Of a stretch of DNA of 64,000 nucleotides, positions 60,169 through 64,000 are shown one piece after another. Positions within the stretch are counted from its first letter, which is position 1; every line of letters begins with the position of its first letter. The translations under genes and the position numbers were made by a program. The notes under the pieces were generated by a model, which had not been told where the DNA came from, did not search any database, and saw only the letters and a list, made by a program, of their open reading frames with translations. Source of the stretch: CAIYPH01 sp043744375 (GTDB taxonomy: Bacteria > Pseudomonadota > Alphaproteobacteria > Acetobacterales > Acetobacteraceae); assembly GCA_043744375.1 (NCBI GenBank), contig JAYTUU010000067.1, positions 4,172-68,171 of the forward strand, read 5' to 3'.

Positions 60169-60936
60169 TCACCCGAACGCGTAGGCATCCATCCGCAAAA
60201 CCCCATACGTGCAACTCTGATGGATCCGCCGCGGGGCCCCTCCCGCCCCCATCGCCACGAACAGCGGCAGCAGATGCTCCTCGGTCGGATGCTGCGCCGC
60301 CCCGTACGGCGCCAGGCGCCGATACTCCAGCAGGTCGCCCTGCCGTCCCTCCACCAGCGCCGCATCCATCCAATCCGAAAACGCCACCACATCCGGCGCT
60401 TCCGGCGCGTCGATCCCCTGCCCCCGGAACCGCCGCAGATCATGCGTCCAACTGCCAGACCCCACGACCAGCACCCCCTCCGCCCGCAACGGCGCCAGCG
60501 CCGCGCCGAGCCGCAGATGATGCGCCGGCCCCAGATGACTCTGCACGGAGACCTGCAAAACCGGAATATCAGCCTCGGGATACGCCAACAGCAGCGGCAC
60601 CCAGGCGCCATGATCCAGCCCGCGCACGCGATCCACCGAACACGTCAACCCCGCCGCGTCGAGCAATTCCCTCACCCGCCCAGCCACCGCCACATCCCCC
60701 GGCGGGTTGTAGGTGAGTGCATACAACGCCGCCGGAAAGCCGCCGAAATCATAGATCGTTTCATTGCGCGCCACCGCATTCACCGCCGGCGCCGCCGTCT
60801 CCCAGTGCGCCGACGCCACCAGGATCGCCTTCGGACGCGCCATCGTACCCGCCAACCCGCGCAGAAAATCCCGCGCCGGCGCCGCCGTCAGCGCCAACAT
60901 CGGCGAGCCATGGCTGATGAACAAACTGGGCAACAT
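60169..60936 (-). CDS. class III extradiol-type dioxygenase (DODA/YgiD-like)
   Basis: A 255-residue protein started at ATG 60936 (MLPSLFISHGSPMLALTAAP). LigB-superfamily features are the metal His in FISHGSP, VASAHWET, GGFPAALYALTYNPPGDVAV, the catalytic GLDHGAWVPLLLAYPEADIP and SWTHDLRRF. Bacterial YgiD homologues act on catechols such as L-DOPA, but many are orphan. The start is 169 bp upstream of, and divergent from, the ribonucleotide reductase gene. Confidence 0.92.
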   Translation of the reverse strand: MLPSLFISHGSPMLALTAAPARDFLRGLAGTMARPKAILVASAHWETAAPAVNAVARNETIYDFGGFPAALYALTYNPPGDVAVAGRVRELLDAAGLTCSVDRVRGLDHGAWVPLLLAYPEADIPVLQVSVQSHLGPAHHLRLGAALAPLRAEGVLVVGSGSWTHDLRRFRGQGIDAPEAPDVVAFSDWMDAALVEGRQGDLLEYRRLAPYGAAQHPTEEHLLPLFVAMGAGGAPRRIHQSCTYGVLRMDAYAFG

Positions 60937-61034
60937 CGTGGCGTTCCTTCGTGTTTTGCGGTAGTCTGCCTCGGCTTTGTCGCGTGAGCAAAGGTGCCGC
61001 CGCACCCCTGCAAAAACCACGGCCGAGCCCCGCG

Positions 61035-61049
61035 ACCACAAGATGTGGT
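61035..61049. promoter_or_regulatory. palindromic NrdR-like box upstream of the ribonucleotide reductase gene
   Basis: ACCACAAGATGTGGT is a perfect 6-bp inverted repeat around AGA, about 57 bp before ATG 61106. It fits the general shape of NrdR boxes (A-C-rich, TGTGGT halves). Only one copy is evident, so the call is moderate. No cobalamin riboswitch motif was recognised here. Confidence 0.45.
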
Positions 61050-61105
61050 ATTCCCACCGCCATGGTTTTGGCATATTTAGCGTTCGTCGAATCGTTGAGG
61101 GACTC

Positions 61106-63535
61106 ATGGACGGATTTTCTGGCAGCCTGGCACCCGTTCAACCCGCGCCGGTTCAACCCGCGCCGGTCCGCCCGCCGCCAGGCGCCATCTTCGGCGACAT
61201 GCCCGCCACCCCCCGCGCGCTGGACCTCGGCATGGGCGTCGCCGTCGCGCGGCGCACCGTCTTCCGCCCGGAGGACGACGAGTGCTTCGGCCGCGTCGCC
61301 GACCGCGTCGCCGCCGGCAACATGGCCCTCCTCGGCCCCGCCCTCACGCCCGACGAACTGCGCGAACGCACCCGCCTGCGCAACGCCATCGCCACCGGCG
61401 CCCTCATCACCTCCGGCCGCCACCTCCAGCACGGCGACTCCGGCCAACCCACCCGCAACATGGAGGTGTTCACCAACTGCGCCACCGCCATCGCCTCCTT
61501 CGCCAAATTCTACCTCCTCCTGAACGGCTCCGGCGTCGGCCGCTCCTATGACGACGCGCTGATGGCCGTCGACTGGGCCCACGCCCCCATCCTCAAGCTC
61601 CATTTGTCCCCCTTCCACCCCGACTACCCGCACGCGCCCGACGCCCTCTGCCGCTTCGGCATCGAGATGAACCTGCTCCCCTGGGGCACCACCTCCGCCA
61701 CCGCCGACCTCGCCGCCGTCCGCGCCTTCCTGCTCGACGCCCTGATCGCCGACCCCACCGAAGCCCCCGAAACCACACTCCATCACCGCGTCGAAGACAG
61801 CCGCGAAGGCTGGGCCAAAGCCGTCGAAATCCTCGAATCCATGGCCTTCCGCCGCGACCGCGACGCCACCCTCCTGCTCGACCTCTCCGACGTCCGCCGC
61901 GCCGGCGCCCCCATCCGCGGCATGCAGGGCCGCCCCGCCTCCGGCCCGATCTCCCTGCTGCGCGCCTTCCTCAACATCCGCACCCATGTCATCGAGCCCG
62001 CCCGCGCCGGCACCCTGCCGCCCTGGGAACAGGCGCTGATGATCGACCACCACCTCTCCGTCGAAGTCCAGGTCGGCGGCGCCCGCCGCGCCGCCCGCAT
62101 GGCCACCAAATCCTGGCGCGACCCCGCTGTGATCCGCTTCATCCGCAGCAAATCCGAAGGCGGCCTCTGGACCGCCAACCACTCCGTCATGGTCGACGCC
62201 GATTTCTGGACCCGCGTCCGCGCGCACGACGAAGCCGACGCCCTCTCCCGCCACGCCCTCGCCGTCTTCGACGAAGCCGTCCGCTGCGCCTGGATCAACG
62301 GCGAACCAGGCTTCATCAACGGCGACCAGCTCGAAGACCACCGCACCGGCTCCGCCTGGAACAAACCCGTCCACGAAGACGGCCGCGACTTCCGCTCCGC
62401 CCGCTACCGCGTCGACGCCGCCGCCACCCTCCTCGCCGACGTCGCCCGCCGCGCCGCCGCCACCCGCTTCCCCATGACCACCAACCCCTGCGGCGAAATC
62501 GCCCTCCACGTCACCGGCGGCTACTGCGTCATCGCCGACTACGCCCCCCTCCTCGCCTGCCCCGTCCCCTTCGACGATTTCATCCCCGGCGAAGCGCCCC
62601 CCGAAGTCGCCGCCGAGTGGGACACCCGCGTCGAACAATCAATCCGCCTCGGCGTCCGCTTCCTCATCCGCGCCAACACCATGGACGCCCTCTACGGCGA
62701 AGAAGTCCGCCGCACCAACCGCATCGGCATCGGCCCCACCGGCCTGCACGAATGGGCCTGGATGCGCTTCGGCCTCGATTTCACCGACATGCTCGACGAA
62801 ACCAAAGCCGCCCCCTTCTGGACCATGCTCGCCAAATTCTCCGACGCCGCCAAGGAAGAAGCCCTCGCCTACGCCGCCGAACGCGGCCTGGCCAAACCCA
62901 CCACCGTCACCACCGTCAAACCCGCCGGAACCACCTCCAAACTCTTCGGCCTCACCGAAGGCGCCCACCTGCCCGCCCGCCGCCAATACCTCCGCTGGGT
63001 CCAGTTCAAAGGCGTCCGCGACGACACCACCGGACAATTCACGACGGAGTCCGACCCCCTGCTCAACGACTACGCCGCCCGCTTCTACCCGATGCGCACC
63101 CTCAAAACCTTCCCCGGAATGACCGTCGTCGGCTTCCCCACCATCCCCCTCCTGCTGCGCCTAGGCCTCGGCGACCGCACCACCACCGCCACCGAAGCCA
63201 CCCCCGCCCAGCAATACCGCTGGCTCCATCTGCTCGAAAAAAACTGGATCGGCACCGACCGCGGCAATCAGGTCAGCTACACCCTCAAAATCTTCACCGA
63301 CCGCCACGACCTGGCATCGTTCCGCGACCTCGTCCTCCGCGAACAACCCCAAATCCGCTGCTGCGCCATCCTCCCCAGCCGCCCCGACCACGAACTCGGC
63401 TACGAATACCTCCCCGAAGAAGACATCACCGCCGAACACTTCGCCGAAATCGTCGCCAACATCGACGACAGCCAAATCCACGAAGCCATCGACATGGTCC
63501 ACCTGGAATGCGCCAGCGGCGTCTGCCCGATCTAG
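61106..63535 (+). CDS. adenosylcobalamin-dependent ribonucleoside-triphosphate reductase (class II, monomeric type)
   Basis: An 809-residue protein started at ATG 61106; upstream open frame is ignored. The redox Cys is in VFTNCATAIASF, and the radical-site block is TTNPCGEIALHVTGGYC (thiyl Cys, Glu and the second redox Cys). TTVKPAGTTSKLFGLTEGAH is the phosphate loop, and C-terminal CASGVCPI holds the paired Cys that re-reduce the site. Length and spacing match the single-chain class IIa enzyme rather than the longer NrdJ, and it needs coenzyme B12. It makes dNTPs in the cytoplasm without oxygen dependence. The N-terminal ~40 residues are Pro-rich with a PVQPAPVQPAPV repeat. Confidence 0.94.
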   Translation: MDGFSGSLAPVQPAPVQPAPVRPPPGAIFGDMPATPRALDLGMGVAVARRTVFRPEDDECFGRVADRVAAGNMALLGPALTPDELRERTRLRNAIATGALITSGRHLQHGDSGQPTRNMEVFTNCATAIASFAKFYLLLNGSGVGRSYDDALMAVDWAHAPILKLHLSPFHPDYPHAPDALCRFGIEMNLLPWGTTSATADLAAVRAFLLDALIADPTEAPETTLHHRVEDSREGWAKAVEILESMAFRRDRDATLLLDLSDVRRAGAPIRGMQGRPASGPISLLRAFLNIRTHVIEPARAGTLPPWEQALMIDHHLSVEVQVGGARRAARMATKSWRDPAVIRFIRSKSEGGLWTANHSVMVDADFWTRVRAHDEADALSRHALAVFDEAVRCAWINGEPGFINGDQLEDHRTGSAWNKPVHEDGRDFRSARYRVDAAATLLADVARRAAATRFPMTTNPCGEIALHVTGGYCVIADYAPLLACPVPFDDFIPGEAPPEVAAEWDTRVEQSIRLGVRFLIRANTMDALYGEEVRRTNRIGIGPTGLHEWAWMRFGLDFTDMLDETKAAPFWTMLAKFSDAAKEEALAYAAERGLAKPTTVTTVKPAGTTSKLFGLTEGAHLPARRQYLRWVQFKGVRDDTTGQFTTESDPLLNDYAARFYPMRTLKTFPGMTVVGFPTIPLLLRLGLGDRTTTATEATPAQQYRWLHLLEKNWIGTDRGNQVSYTLKIFTDRHDLASFRDLVLREQPQIRCCAILPSRPDHELGYEYLPEEDITAEHFAEIVANIDDSQIHEAIDMVHLECASGVCPI

Positions 63536-63550
63536 CGAGCCCGATCTAGT

Positions 63551-63610
63551 GAGAAAGGAACGAGGGCTCTGCCCTCGACCCGCCAAAGGCGGAGCCTTTG
63601 GAATCCATTC
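63551..63610. repeat. partial copy of family R2 repeat
   Basis: GAGGGCTCTGCCCTCGACCC, GCCAAAGGCGGAGCCTTTGG and AATCCATTCATTTTCC follow the RNR stop. These match one arm of the element between uvrB and purD; the second arm is absent, perhaps cut by the adjacent transposase gene. Confidence 0.65.
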
Positions 63611-63685
63611 ATTTTCCTCGCCGCGTATCTGGGCCTTCTTCGTTTGATAGCTGAGCCACCCAGGCGAGACCCAAAGACTACCGCT

Positions 63686-64000
63686 TTATTCCGGCCATCG
63701 CGGTGAGATTGTATAATTCCATTCCGGATGGAATATGTCGCCCTTGATGTTGAGCGTCGTCATTTCGGCGTCGCTGACCTTGATGCCCTTCGGATAGGCG
63801 CGCGGATCAAGTTCGCAGCGCACCTGTAAACCGGCCGTTGTCGTCGTGGCGGCGATCAATTCGACCACGGCGAGCCGACTGGTCAGTGGCTTGCCGCGCC
63901 AGGTTTGGGTGATATGGCAAAACAGCCGGTGCTCGATCTTGTTCCACTTCGACGTTCCAGGCGGAAAGTGACAGACCTGAAGCGTCAGGCCGGTCTCGTC
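63686..64000 (-). mobile_element. ISAzo13-type (DDE) transposase, C-terminal part; gene continues beyond window
   Basis: The minus-strand frame is open from the window edge to the stop at 63686, giving 104 residues. HFPPGTSKWNKIEHRLFCH, ITQTWRGKPLTSRLAVVELI and the C-terminal PKGIKVSDAEMTTLNIKGD, then FHPEWNYTISPRWPE match the DDE transposase family called ISAzo13/Rhodopirellula-type. The catalytic Glu of the DDE triad is in WNKIEHR. The region to the left (63611-63685) should hold the IS terminal repeat, but no clear inverted repeat could be paired without the other end. Confidence 0.85.

Noticed and set aside
60937..61105. Cobalamin riboswitch in front of the B12-dependent reductase
   Set aside because: No recognisable B12-box or conserved core was found; only the short palindrome stands out.

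Overview
The window is 64 kb of GC-rich bacterial chromosome with alphaproteobacterial housekeeping genes. Their arrangement (ffs-dnaX-ybaB-recR, lpxK-waaA-DUF374), a ChpT-like phosphotransferase next to a che operon, a cobalamin-dependent ribonucleotide reductase and dispersed 'AAGGGC..GCCCTTGGAACCC' palindromic repeats all suggest a member of the Acetobacteraceae (Rhodospirillales). Genus and species cannot be read from the sequence. No tRNA, rRNA, CRISPR array or prophage was seen.

Layout. 1-5.2 kb: end of a short-chain dehydrogenase (SDR), then a peptide/nickel-type ABC transporter with a single ATPase and an AT-rich small membrane gene inside the operon. 5.3-17.9 kb: a sugar-acid or lactone catabolic region (TIM-barrel lactonase-type amidohydrolase, HpcH/HpaI aldolase, UxaA-type dehydratase, FAA hydrolase, SDR, IlvD/Edd dehydratase). 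It is interrupted by a sulfotransferase that abuts a frameshifted SDR remnant, a GT39-type glycosyltransferase and an acyl-CoA synthetase. 17.9-27.6 kb: core genes uvrB, purD, xseA, a methyltransferase, a phosphoglycolate-phosphatase-like HAD protein, and the lipid A/Kdo genes lpxK, waaA and a DUF374 acyltransferase. 27.7-34.5 kb: a MalEFG-type sugar ABC transporter without ATPase, a truncated amino-acid-binding protein, a CobW-type GTPase and an amidohydrolase. 34.6-36.7 kb: a lower-GC island with two tandem paralogous membrane-anchored small proteins and a frameshifted unknown gene.

36.7-38.7 kb: DUF1445 and DUF4392 genes, the two halves of a D-glutamate-cyclase-like protein, separated by a 142-bp MITE with 7-bp target duplications. 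38.7-41.6 kb: recR, ybaB, dnaX and the SRP RNA. 41.8-50.2 kb: nudC, a Tat-exported superoxide dismutase, MmgE/PrpD, an alpha/beta hydrolase, an HD-domain protein, an SDR, an OmpA-family protein with three internal repeats and no standard start codon, and rpmB between two tandem-repeat arrays. 50.3-58.7 kb: a small histidine kinase, moaA, a ChpT-like phosphotransferase preceded by a CtrA-like box, and a tightly overlapping cheA-W-Y-B-R operon. 58.8-64 kb: a D-threonine-aldolase-type enzyme, a DODA-type dioxygenase, the class II ribonucleotide reductase with a palindromic NrdR-like site, and the end of an ISAzo13-type transposase.

No single new system is proven. The best candidates are the broken gene plus duplicated membrane-protein locus at 34.6-36.7 kb (possible toxin/immunity remnant), the split D-glutamate-cyclase pair with its MITE, and the two families of dispersed palindromic repeats that fill most of the larger intergenic gaps.
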